Source of the DNA: Propionibacteriaceae bacterium UBA4569
Lineage (GTDB): Bacteria > Actinomycetota > Actinomycetes > Propionibacteriales > Propionibacteriaceae
Direction: 5' to 3'
NCBI GenBank assembly: GCA_002387005.1
Contig: DGKN01000249.1
Span: 4,257 to 10,203, forward strand
DNA length: 5,947 bases
In this document: one piece after another, positions 1 through 5,347 of the stretch
Layout: every line of letters begins with the position of its first letter
How positions within the stretch are numbered: position 1 is the first letter of the stretch
Notes under the pieces: model-generated
The model's database searches: none
What the model was told of the DNA's origin: nothing
What the model saw: the letters and a program-made list of their open reading frames with translations, nothing else
Position numbers and translations under genes: made by a program

Positions 1-32
1 CCCCCCCGCCGCACCTACCGACAGGAACACCC

Positions 33-1103
33 ATGAACCGACGCCAGCTGCTCCAGGTCTCCGTGGCCGCCACCACCCTTGGTCTGGCTGCCTGCAATGG
101 CACTGCCAGCCAGAAGGCGGGAGAGCAGGCATCGTCCGCCTCCACCTCGCCCAACGCCACCACGTCGGCCGCGACGGCGTCGGGTTCGTCGTCCACTTCG
201 TCCAAGCCGGTGCTCGGGCTCACCTACATCCCCAATGTGCAGTTCGCGCCCTTCTACTGGGGTGTTGACAAGGGTGTGTTCGCTGCCGGTGGGCAGGACA
301 TTGCCCTGCGCCACCATGGGGCGCAGGAGGGTCTGTTCACGGCCCTGGCTGCAGGCCAGGAACAGTACGTCATCGCCGGTGGTGACGAGCTGGTGCAGGC
401 CTTCACCGAGGGCATGGAACTGGTCTCCATCGCCACCATGTACCAGCACTACCCGGTGCGGGTGATCGTCCCCGAAGACTCGACGATCACCGACCTGACC
501 GGCCTCAAGGGCAAGAGGCTCGGCATCCCGGGCAAGTTCGGGGAGGCCTGGTTCGGCACGCTGGTCGCGTTGAACACCGCGCGCCTCACCCAGGACGACG
601 TCACGATCCAGACCATCGGCTACACCTCCCAGGCCGCCCTGACCACCGGCAAGGTGGACGCGGTGGTGGGCTACACCAACAATGACGCGGTCCAGTTCGA
701 GCAGAACGGCTTGGCGGTCCGCGAGCTTGAGCTGGCACCCGAGGTGCCGCTGGTCGCCGTCAGCCTGATCACAACCTTCGAGCACCTCAACGCGAACCGC
801 GAGGAGGCGCAAGCGGTGGCGAAGGCGATGGTCGAGTCGATGAGGGCCGTCGCCGCCGACCCCGAGGCGGCTGTGACCGTGGCCGCCACCCATGTCACCG
901 GCCTGGACGAGGCGACGGCGCGCAAGAACGCCTTGGCCACGCTGAAGGCCACCGTGCCGCTCTACGAGAGCGACGGAGAGATCACGGGTGCCATCGTGGA
1001 GCGGACCTGGGGCAACATGACCACCTTCATGAAGGCCCAGGGCCTGATCGACAAGGCAGTCGACGGGGCCTCGATGATCGACCCCTCGGTGCTCGCCAGC
1101 TGA
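33..1103 (+). CDS. ABC transporter substrate-binding lipoprotein, NMT1/THI5-like
   Basis: Extracytoplasmic solute-binding protein of an ABC importer, 356 aa. Seen: an N-terminal signal with twin arginines (NRRQLLQ, residues 2-8) and a lipobox L-A-A-C with Cys21 as the lipidated residue, so export may use Tat or Sec followed by lipoprotein processing. A Ser/Thr/Ala-rich linker (about 25-58) would tether the domain to the membrane. The globular domain starts near residue 59 with YIPNVQFAPFYWGVDKG, the usual opening of the NMT1/THI5 (SsuA/ThiY-like) family, followed by AL-AAGQ-Q near 104-111 and GDEL at 117-120. Members bind thiamine precursors, riboflavin, sulfonates, nitrate and similar small solutes; the ligand cannot be told from sequence. 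The ATG at 33 has AGGAA (23-27) five bases upstream. Permease and ATPase genes are probably left of the window. The next gene is convergent. Confidence 0.9.
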   Translation: MNRRQLLQVSVAATTLGLAACNGTASQKAGEQASSASTSPNATTSAATASGSSSTSSKPVLGLTYIPNVQFAPFYWGVDKGVFAAGGQDIALRHHGAQEGLFTALAAGQEQYVIAGGDELVQAFTEGMELVSIATMYQHYPVRVIVPEDSTITDLTGLKGKRLGIPGKFGEAWFGTLVALNTARLTQDDVTIQTIGYTSQAALTTGKVDAVVGYTNNDAVQFEQNGLAVRELELAPEVPLVAVSLITTFEHLNANREEAQAVAKAMVESMRAVAADPEAAVTVAATHVTGLDEATARKNALATLKATVPLYESDGEITGAIVERTWGNMTTFMKAQGLIDKAVDGASMIDPSVLAS

Positions 1104-1106
1104 CCT

Positions 1107-1134
1107 GGCCTGGGCTCGGCAGGATCAGGCCTTT
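1107..1134 (+). terminator. weak candidate terminator between convergent genes
   Basis: A 6-bp inverted repeat GGCCTG (1107-1112) / CAGGCC (1126-1131), with a 13-nt loop and TTT after it, lies just past the stop of the solute-binding protein gene and overlaps the 3' end of msrB. An alternative pairing CCTG/CAGG (1109-1123) exists. The stem is short and the U-run weak, so this is only a candidate. Confidence 0.3.
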
Positions 1135-1544
1135 GGCTCGAGCGTCAGGCAGACCGAGTTGATGCAGTAGCGCAGGTCGGTGGGAGTCTCGTAGCCCTCG
1201 CCCTCGAAGACGTGACCCAGGTGCGAGTCGCAGGAAGCGCAGCGCACTTCGGTGCGCGGACGGCCGGGGATCGTCGTGTCGCGCAGGTAGCGGACGGTGT
1301 CCTCGGCCAGCGGGGCGAAGAAGGACGGCCAGCCACAATGGCTGGCGAACTTCTCGTCCGAACGGAACAACTCGGCGCCACACGCGCGGCAGGAGTAGAC
1401 GCCCTCGGTGGTCGTGTCCGTGTACTCGCCGACGAAGGGGGCCTCGGTGCCGGCCTCGCGCAGCACCTTGTACTCGAGGTCGTTCAGCTTGGCTCGCCAT
1501 TCGTCCTCGCTGAGCAGCACCTTCGGCGTGGGCATGTCAGTCAT
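1125..1544 (-). CDS. msrB: peptide-methionine (R)-S-oxide reductase MsrB
   Basis: Reduces the R-epimer of methionine sulfoxide in proteins, normally recycled by thioredoxin in the cytoplasm; 139 aa, the usual length of a single-domain MsrB. Seen: two zinc CxxC pairs, CRAC (Cys52, Cys55) and CASC (Cys102, Cys105); the HCGWPSF segment, where Cys70 aligns with the recycling cysteine of the E. coli enzyme (Cys63 in mature numbering); HLGHVF at 108-113; and the catalytic Cys127 in RYCINS. One extra cysteine, Cys132, lies five residues after the catalytic one, where many members have serine or alanine. The first ATG is preferred over Met4 because GGAGGG sits six bases upstream of it on the minus strand. 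It is convergent with the upstream transporter gene and divergent from the polymerase gene, with 37 bp between start codons. No MsrA is fused to it. Confidence 0.96.
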   Translation of the reverse strand: MTDMPTPKVLLSEDEWRAKLNDLEYKVLREAGTEAPFVGEYTDTTTEGVYSCRACGAELFRSDEKFASHCGWPSFFAPLAEDTVRYLRDTTIPGRPRTEVRCASCDSHLGHVFEGEGYETPTDLRYCINSVCLTLEPKA

Positions 1545-1565
1545 GGGTCTCCCTCCGGTTGGTGG

Positions 1566-1575
1566 GCCCTAGGGT
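1566..1575. promoter_or_regulatory. candidate leaderless -10 box of the polymerase gene, possibly shared with msrB
   Basis: TAGGGT (1570-1575) fits the actinobacterial -10 pattern TANNNT. Its last base is six bases before the ATG at 1582, which would place transcription start on the A of that ATG. On the minus strand the overlapping TAGGGC (1571-1566) is a five-of-six match and would give msrB a leader of about 15 nt carrying its GGAGGG ribosome site. The core CCCTAGGG (1567-1574) is a perfect palindrome. No good -35 is visible on either side, so this is inference from spacing. Confidence 0.45.
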
Positions 1576-1581
1576 GGGCAC

Positions 1582-2628
1582 ATGCCCAAGGATGCCATCG
1601 AGCTGGAAATCGGCGGTCACGCCGTCCGTCTGTCCAGCCCTGACAAGGTCTACTTCCCCGAGCTGGGTCTGACCAAGAAGCACTTGGCCGAGTACGTCAT
1701 CGCCGTCGGCGAGGGGATGCTGGCCGCGCTGCATGGACGTCCGACGACCATGGAGCGCTGGCCCGGGGGAGTGCACCCCGGCATGGTGATGGCCACCCGT
1801 CAGGATGGCCGCGGCGACGCTTTCTACCAGAAGGCGGCTCCCAAGGGGATGCCGGAGCGTGTGCAGACCGTCAAGGTGACCTATCCCTCGGGGCGGACGG
1901 CCGAGCAGGTGGCCCCAACCAGCGTCGCCGACCTGGTCTGGATGGTGAACCTCGGGACGCTGCGCTTCCACCCCTGGCCGGTGACGATGCCCGACACCGA
2001 GCACGTCGACCAGCTCCGAATCGACCTCGACCCACAGCCGGGGACCGGCTTCCCCGACGCCGTCGCGGCAGCGCACGAACTGCGCACGGTGATGACCGCG
2101 GCGGGCCTGGACCCCTGGGTCAAGACTTCCGGTGGCCGCGGCGTCCACGTCTTCGCCCAGGTCGAGCCCTGCAACTTCATCGAGGCCCGGCACGCCGCCA
2201 TCGCGATCGGACGTGAGCTGGCCCGCCGGATGCCCGAACTGGTGACCGTGAAGTGGTGGAAGGAGGAGCGCGGCGAGCGCATCTTCGTCGACTTCAACCA
2301 GATGGCGCGCGACCGGTTGATGACCAGCGCCTATTCCATTCGTCCGGTGCCCACCGCTACAGTGTCGGCACCCCTGCTGTGGGAGGAGCTCGACGAGGTC
2401 TCTCCCGACGACTTCACCGTGCAGACGATGCCCGCCCGGTACGCCGAGCTGGGGGACCGTTGGGCAGGCCTGTACCGGTCCACCCCGGCGCCGGTGAACA
2501 CCGCGCTCGAGTGGTACGAGCGCGATGCGGAGGCCGGCGAGGGGGATATGCCCTACCCGCCCGAGTATCCGAAGATGCCCGGCGAACCGCCCCGGGTGCA
2601 ACCCAGCCGAGCCCGGTCCGAGGGCTGA
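1582..2628 (+). CDS. stand-alone LigD-type DNA polymerase/primase domain protein
   Basis: 348-aa member of the archaeo-eukaryotic primase superfamily, like the polymerase domain of bacterial LigD (PolDom, Prim-PolC). Relatives add nucleotides, with preference for ribonucleotides, at gaps and broken ends and work with Ku/ligase in end joining or in gap repair. Seen: SPDKVYFPELG (19-29), equivalent to the NPDK-LYP start of the LigD domain; RPTTMERWPGG (53-63); the metal-binding DLD with Asp148 and Asp150 in LRIDLDP; the SGGRGVHVF nucleotide-binding motif (183-191, His189); and the third acidic residue Asp237 in IFVDFNQ. All catalytic residues are present. No ligase or nuclease domain is attached, and none is encoded nearby. 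The C-terminal ~35 residues are proline-rich and probably flexible. Start: ATG at 1582 just after a TAGGGT box; AGGG (1571-1574) is the only purine-rich stretch. M. smegmatis PolD1/PolD2 are comparable stand-alone paralogues. Confidence 0.92.
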   Translation: MPKDAIELEIGGHAVRLSSPDKVYFPELGLTKKHLAEYVIAVGEGMLAALHGRPTTMERWPGGVHPGMVMATRQDGRGDAFYQKAAPKGMPERVQTVKVTYPSGRTAEQVAPTSVADLVWMVNLGTLRFHPWPVTMPDTEHVDQLRIDLDPQPGTGFPDAVAAAHELRTVMTAAGLDPWVKTSGGRGVHVFAQVEPCNFIEARHAAIAIGRELARRMPELVTVKWWKEERGERIFVDFNQMARDRLMTSAYSIRPVPTATVSAPLLWEELDEVSPDDFTVQTMPARYAELGDRWAGLYRSTPAPVNTALEWYERDAEAGEGDMPYPPEYPKMPGEPPRVQPSRARSEG

Positions 2629-2689
2629 CGACGCGCCGAGGAATCAGGGCCAGGAGCGCGTTTTCGGCCCCACTCGCCCGCCGGCGCGC

Positions 2690-2695
2690 GACAAT
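2690..2695 (+). promoter_or_regulatory. candidate leaderless -10 box of the PPK2 gene
   Basis: GACAAT matches the -10 consensus at five of six positions. It ends six bases before the ATG at 2702, the same spacing as in front of the polymerase gene. No Shine-Dalgarno sequence precedes this ATG, which fits a leaderless mRNA. No clear -35 is visible, and the preceding 73-bp gap is otherwise GC-rich and featureless. Confidence 0.4.
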
Positions 2696-2701
2696 GGTCG
2701 G

Positions 2702-3646
2702 ATGGCAAAGACGGAATCGAAGAAGTCCGACAAGTTGTCCGGCAAGCGCCAGGGCAAGGCAAGCAACAGCAAACGCATCTCGCGTGAACCCGTCGTCGGA
2801 CGGGACAGCAGCCTGCGTGCGTTGCTGCGAGCTCCGCAGGGCAGTGTGCGGATCGCGGACCTCGACCCGGCCGCCGCGCCCGGCTACCCGGGTAAGGGGA
2901 AGGCGGACGCCGACAAGCAGACGCTCGCGATGGGACCCAAGATCTCGGACCTGCAGGAGCGGCTCTACGCCAACGGCCGTGAGGATGAGTCGGCGCCGCG
3001 CGTGCTGGTGATCCTGCAAGGCATGGACACCTCAGGCAAGGGAGGCGTCATTCGCCATGCGATCGGCATGGTCGACCCGCAGGGCATCCACCTGCACGCA
3101 TTCAAGGCGCCCACCGAGGAGGAGCGCCAGCACGACTTCCTGTGGCGCATCCGTCGTGCGGTGCCCGGGCCCGGCATGATCGGTATCTTCGACCGTTCGC
3201 AGTACGAAGACGTGCTGATCGGACGCGTCGACGAGCTCGTGCCGGTGGAGGATTGGGAGCAGCGCTACGACCAGATCAACGAGTTCGAGAAGGAGCTCAC
3301 CGACTCGGGCATCCGCGTCGTGAAGTGCTTCTTGAACATCTCGGCGGACGAGCAGAAGGCCCGCCTGCTGGAGCGGCTGGAGAACCCCGAGAAGTACTGG
3401 AAGTACAACCCGGGTGATGTCGACTCCCGCTCCAAGTGGCCGGCCTACATGGAGGCCTACGCGGACCTGTTGGAGCGTTGCAATCCCGATTCGGCGCCCT
3501 GGTACATCATCCCTTCGGACAAGAAGTGGTACCGGAACTGGGCCGTTGCCCAGATCCTGCTCGAGACCCTGCAGGACATGGACCTTGGTTGGCCGCCCGC
3601 CGATTTCGACGTGGACGTGGAGATGGAACGCGTCAAGAGCTGCTGA
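2702..3646 (+). CDS. ppk2: PPK2-family polyphosphate:nucleotide phosphotransferase
   Basis: Transfers phosphate between polyphosphate and nucleotides (NDP or NMP) in the cytoplasm; 314 aa. Seen: a Walker A-like loop GMDTSGKGG (107-115, Lys113); the FKAPTEEE-HDFLWR segment (134-149); a Walker B-like FDRSQYED (163-170) with Asp164 and Arg165; and the lid-region ERLENPEKYWKYNPGD (224-239), all standard for PPK2. The direction and preferred nucleotide (class I, II or III) cannot be fixed; the LQGMDTxGK and WKYNPGD wording resembles the group annotated as polyphosphate:nucleotide/AMP phosphotransferases. The first 28 residues hold ten Lys/Arg and look disordered, possibly a polyphosphate-binding tail. 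An in-frame ATG at 2525 exists but lies inside the upstream polymerase gene; the ATG at 2702 begins the basic tail and follows a -10-like box. It may be read with the polymerase gene or from its own promoter. Confidence 0.92.
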   Translation: MAKTESKKSDKLSGKRQGKASNSKRISREPVVGRDSSLRALLRAPQGSVRIADLDPAAAPGYPGKGKADADKQTLAMGPKISDLQERLYANGREDESAPRVLVILQGMDTSGKGGVIRHAIGMVDPQGIHLHAFKAPTEEERQHDFLWRIRRAVPGPGMIGIFDRSQYEDVLIGRVDELVPVEDWEQRYDQINEFEKELTDSGIRVVKCFLNISADEQKARLLERLENPEKYWKYNPGDVDSRSKWPAYMEAYADLLERCNPDSAPWYIIPSDKKWYRNWAVAQILLETLQDMDLGWPPADFDVDVEMERVKSC

Positions 3647-3653
3647 GCATGGA

Positions 3654-3691
3654 CGAAGGGGGCTGGCACCGCCTGGTGCCAGCCCCCTTCG
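3654..3691. terminator. perfect 17-bp hairpin between convergent genes
   Basis: The arms 3654-3670 and 3675-3691 are fully complementary and close a GCCT loop. The hairpin begins 8 bp after the ppk2 stop and ends 39 bp before the stop of the opposing CbiX-like gene, so it can serve both strands. There is no U-run on either side, so it would be a non-canonical terminator and/or an mRNA 3'-end protector. Confidence 0.75.
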
Positions 3692-3730
3692 AGTTGCGTG
3701 TGCAGCTTGGTGCTGCCCGCGGTTGCCCGG

Positions 3731-4525
3731 TCAGTTCGCCAGGCTGAAGGGGTGCTCGCGATTGAAGGAGTCCTGCGCCACTTGGCTGTCCAGCAGTTCC
3801 ATCGCGGCGAAGGCATAACGGGCGAGCACCAGGTCGAGCACCAGCGGGTGCGCACCCATCGGTGCGGAGACGGCGATCGCGCCGGCCTGGCGGGCCAGCT
3901 CCGCCTGCGCGTGGAAGTTTTCGTCCCCGGCCACGAAGAAGCTGCCGACGCCGATGTGACGACGTCCCTGGGAGCGGAGTGCGGCGATGGCCTGGGCAGA
4001 GTTGGGGCCGGAGCCGTCACCGACGGAGACGACCACCGGCAGGCGGTGGTGCGTCGACCACTGGCGGGCACGGCGGGCGATCAGGGCATTGCCGCGGACA
4101 TCACCTGTGCCAGGGGTGGACAGCACGAGGCCGTCCAGCTCGACGGCGTGGGCGCTGCGCAGGCCCTCGCGGACCATGGTGTCCAGGACGTTCAGCAGCT
4201 CGGTGGCCGGCCCGATCGGACGGGCCAGCGTGACCGCGACGTCGGGGAAGGAGGCGCGCACGCGGGAGAGCATGGCCACTGCAGCGGGCTCCGGGTCGAC
4301 AGCGCGCGTCATGTCGAGCGGGATGAAGACCATCTCGCGCACCCCACGCTGGACGAGCGTCGAGACGACCGTCGAACCGGTGGGCGGGCAATGGTCGAGG
4401 AAGGCAATGTGGACGCTGAGCTCCGGCCGGGCCATCTGCAGCTGCTTGCGCACCCCATGGAGGATGTGAGCGACCTGCGGGTCCGATGATCCCTGCGACA
4501 GCAGGACCAGTGCGGGAGCAGTCAT
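3731..4525 (-). CDS. degenerate CbiX/SirB-like chelatase-family protein
   Basis: 264-aa protein built from two halves like long CbiX/sirohydrochlorin chelatases, which insert cobalt or iron into sirohydrochlorin. Seen: an N-terminal LVLLSQGSSDP (6-16), matching the family opening LVLVGHGSRDP but with Gln11 for the metal-binding histidine; AFLDHCPP (41-48), where Asp44 replaces the usual Glu; and EMVFIPLDMTRAVDPEP (64-80), lacking the second histidine. The second half restarts with DGLVLSTPGTGD (131-142) and ends with the family-like APMGAHPLVLDLVLARYAFA (221-240). Fold membership is fairly clear; chelatase activity is doubtful unless other residues such as His45 or His205 serve. An ATG at 4621 is in frame but gives an extension unlike the family; ATG 4525 has AAAGG eight bases upstream. 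It is convergent with ppk2, and no other tetrapyrrole gene is visible. Confidence 0.75.
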   Translation of the reverse strand: MTAPALVLLSQGSSDPQVAHILHGVRKQLQMARPELSVHIAFLDHCPPTGSTVVSTLVQRGVREMVFIPLDMTRAVDPEPAAVAMLSRVRASFPDVAVTLARPIGPATELLNVLDTMVREGLRSAHAVELDGLVLSTPGTGDVRGNALIARRARQWSTHHRLPVVVSVGDGSGPNSAQAIAALRSQGRRHIGVGSFFVAGDENFHAQAELARQAGAIAVSAPMGAHPLVLDLVLARYAFAAMELLDSQVAQDSFNREHPFSLAN

Positions 4526-4615
4526 GCGCGTTGCCTTTCCCTTGCGTGGTGTGGAAGGCGGCAGCGGTGCCGTGTGCCAAGCGTTGAACACAGGTCTGGA
4601 CATCCGCAAACCGGC

Positions 4616-4640
4616 TCTCACTGTGTGAGATCGAGTCTCA
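4616..4640. promoter_or_regulatory. triple alternating half-site, likely operator of the CbiX-like gene
   Basis: TCTCA (4616-4620), TGAGA (4626-4630) and TCTCA (4636-4640) alternate in orientation with five-base spacers, so neighbouring half-sites are exactly one helical turn apart. The left pair extends to six-base arms TCTCAC/GTGAGA around TGT. On the minus strand the array begins at the end of a possible -10 box, so a bound repressor would cover the start region of the CbiX-like gene, 90-115 bp upstream of its ATG. I do not recognise the cognate regulator. Confidence 0.5.
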
Positions 4641-4668
4641 GCTTATGGGATTGGCGACGAAATGTCTC
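4640..4668 (-). promoter_or_regulatory. candidate promoter of the CbiX-like gene
   Basis: On the minus strand TAAGCT (4645-4640) fits TANNNT and lies 17 bases after GAGACA (4668-4663), four of six matches to TTGACA. Transcription would start near 4633, inside the alternating half-site array, with a leader of about 108 nt. The match is moderate and rests on spacing and the operator overlap. Confidence 0.35.
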
Positions 4669-4793
4669 GTCGGACGGTGTCAAACACGGTGTCGCACCGC
4701 ACGTTCTGGGCCTGGGAGCGGTCAAGCAGGGCTCAAATGTGGCCCTACTGACGTGACTGGGCATCCTCCACCCAGGGCGGGAACCGGACGACG

Positions 4794-4824
4794 AAAAGGG
4801 CCGTTCCCTGGTGGAAACGGCCCT
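4794..4824 (-). terminator. intrinsic terminator of tRNA-Val(CAC)
   Basis: A 9-bp stem pairs 4797-4805 with 4816-4824 (arms AGGGCCGTT/AACGGCCCT). Read on the minus strand, the stem is followed by TTTT (4797-4794, sharing its first T with the stem). It starts 8 bp after the tRNA 3' end and separates the tRNA from the downstream CbiX-like gene on the same strand. Confidence 0.85.
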
Positions 4825-4831
4825 GACGCGG

Positions 4832-4903
4832 TGGGCGATACTGGGTTCGAACCAGTGACCTCTTCGGTGTGAACGAAGCGCGCTACCACTGCGCCAATCG
4901 CCC
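4832..4903 (-). tRNA. tRNA-Val (anticodon CAC)
   Basis: 72-nt cloverleaf: acceptor GGGCGAT/ATCGCCC, D stem GCGC/GCGC, anticodon stem CTTCG/CGAAG with loop TTCACAC, T stem ACTGG/CCAGT with loop TTCGAAC, discriminator A. The anticodon CAC reads GUG valine codons. CCA is not encoded (CCG follows the discriminator), so it must be added after transcription. It closely resembles the tRNA-Val(GAC) on the other strand, differing mainly in the anticodon arm and acceptor. Confidence 0.97.
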
Positions 4904-4917
4904 GCGTTGCTTGGAGA

Positions 4918-4946
4918 ACACTACCCACATCCCGCTCGCCCCACAA
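4918..4946 (-). promoter_or_regulatory. promoter of tRNA-Val(CAC)
   Basis: On the minus strand TTGTGG (4946-4941), a 17-base spacer and TAGTGT (4923-4918) form a sigma-70-type promoter. The predicted start near 4911 leaves a leader of about eight bases before the tRNA. The -10 and its flanks match those of the divergent tRNA promoter. Confidence 0.65.
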
Positions 4947-5081
4947 ATCCAAGAGGCCCAGGACTCTCGGAAGGGGTCTGCGTACCGGGGGAGCGCTGAC
5001 TCTTGGACCCTCACGGAGGGCGCTTGATGCGACTCGGGCCAGGGCTGTTCACGGGGGAATCACGCGGTTGTCACTCACGAT

Positions 5082-5111
5082 TTGCACGGGCCGTCAACCG
5101 TGGGCTAGTGT
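5082..5111 (+). promoter_or_regulatory. promoter of the Gly-Cys-Val tRNA cluster
   Basis: TTGCAC (5082-5087), an 18-base spacer and TAGTGT (5106-5111). The start would be near 5116-5118, about 37 bases before tRNA-Gly. No other promoter-like sequence was seen between the three tRNAs, which suggests one transcript ending at the hairpin at 5428-5456. Confidence 0.7.
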
Positions 5112-5153
5112 TCTCAACGCACCCAACGCGGGTCACCGCAGTCGGAAAGCAAT

Positions 5154-5226
5154 GCGGACGTGGCTCAGTTGGTAGAGCATCACCTTGCCAAGGTGAGGGT
5201 CGCGGGTTCGAATCCCGTCGTCCGCT
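5154..5226 (+). tRNA. tRNA-Gly (anticodon GCC)
   Basis: 73-nt cloverleaf: acceptor GCGGACG/CGTCCGC, D stem GCTC/GAGC, anticodon stem TCACC/GGTGA with loop TTGCCAA, T stem GCGGG/CCCGT with loop TTCGAAT, discriminator T. The anticodon GCC reads GGC and GGU. CCA is not encoded. First gene of the three-tRNA cluster. Confidence 0.97.
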
Positions 5227-5275
5227 CGGAGAGGCTTCTCGCCCCATCCAGTATGGTGAGATTCCATCTTCACCT

Positions 5276-5346
5276 GGTGGAGTGGCCGAGAGGCGAGGCA
5301 ACGGACTGCAAATCCGTGTACACGGGTTCAAATCCCGTCTCCACCT
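5276..5346 (+). tRNA. tRNA-Cys (anticodon GCA)
   Basis: 71-nt cloverleaf: acceptor GGTGGAG/CTCCACC, anticodon stem ACGGA/TCCGT with loop CTGCAAA, T stem ACGGG/CCCGT with loop TTCAAAT. The discriminator is U73, the known identity base for cysteinyl-tRNA synthetase. CCA is not encoded, and a single base separates it from tRNA-Val. Confidence 0.97.
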
Positions 5347-5347
5347 C

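Larger units (their letters stand above)
4526..4831. other. 306-bp non-coding region between the CbiX-like gene and tRNA-Val(CAC)
   Basis: No credible gene on either strand. From left to right it holds the ribosome site and leader of the CbiX-like gene, the phased half-site array (4616-4640), a 6-bp hairpin CGACGA/TCGTCG (4655-4672), a direct repeat ACGGTGTC (4674-4681 and 4686-4693), a 5-bp hairpin CGGTG/CACCG (4687-4699), and the tRNA-Val terminator. Short open frames here run into the tRNA and are not supported. Confidence 0.6.

Noticed and set aside
15..893. Long minus-strand open frame (292 aa) opposite the solute-binding protein gene
   Set aside because: It mirrors a gene with a clear lipobox and family motifs; its composition is His/Gly/Arg-rich, typical of a high-GC antisense frame.
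1537..2601. Minus-strand open frame of 354 aa opposite the polymerase gene
   Set aside because: The plus-strand frame carries every catalytic motif of the polymerase family; the antisense product has no recognisable motif and is low-complexity.
2525..2701. N-terminal extension of ppk2 from an upstream ATG
   Set aside because: It overlaps the polymerase gene by about 100 bases, is Arg/Pro-rich and unlike PPK2; the ATG at 2702 is better placed.
4526..4621. 32-residue extension of the CbiX-like protein from an ATG at 4621
   Set aside because: The family begins at the LVLL-QGS strand; ATG 4525 has a ribosome site and the extension would cover the leader and part of the operator.
4526..4660. Cobalamin riboswitch in front of the CbiX-like gene
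   Set aside because: No B12-box-like conserved core was found on the minus strand of the leader.
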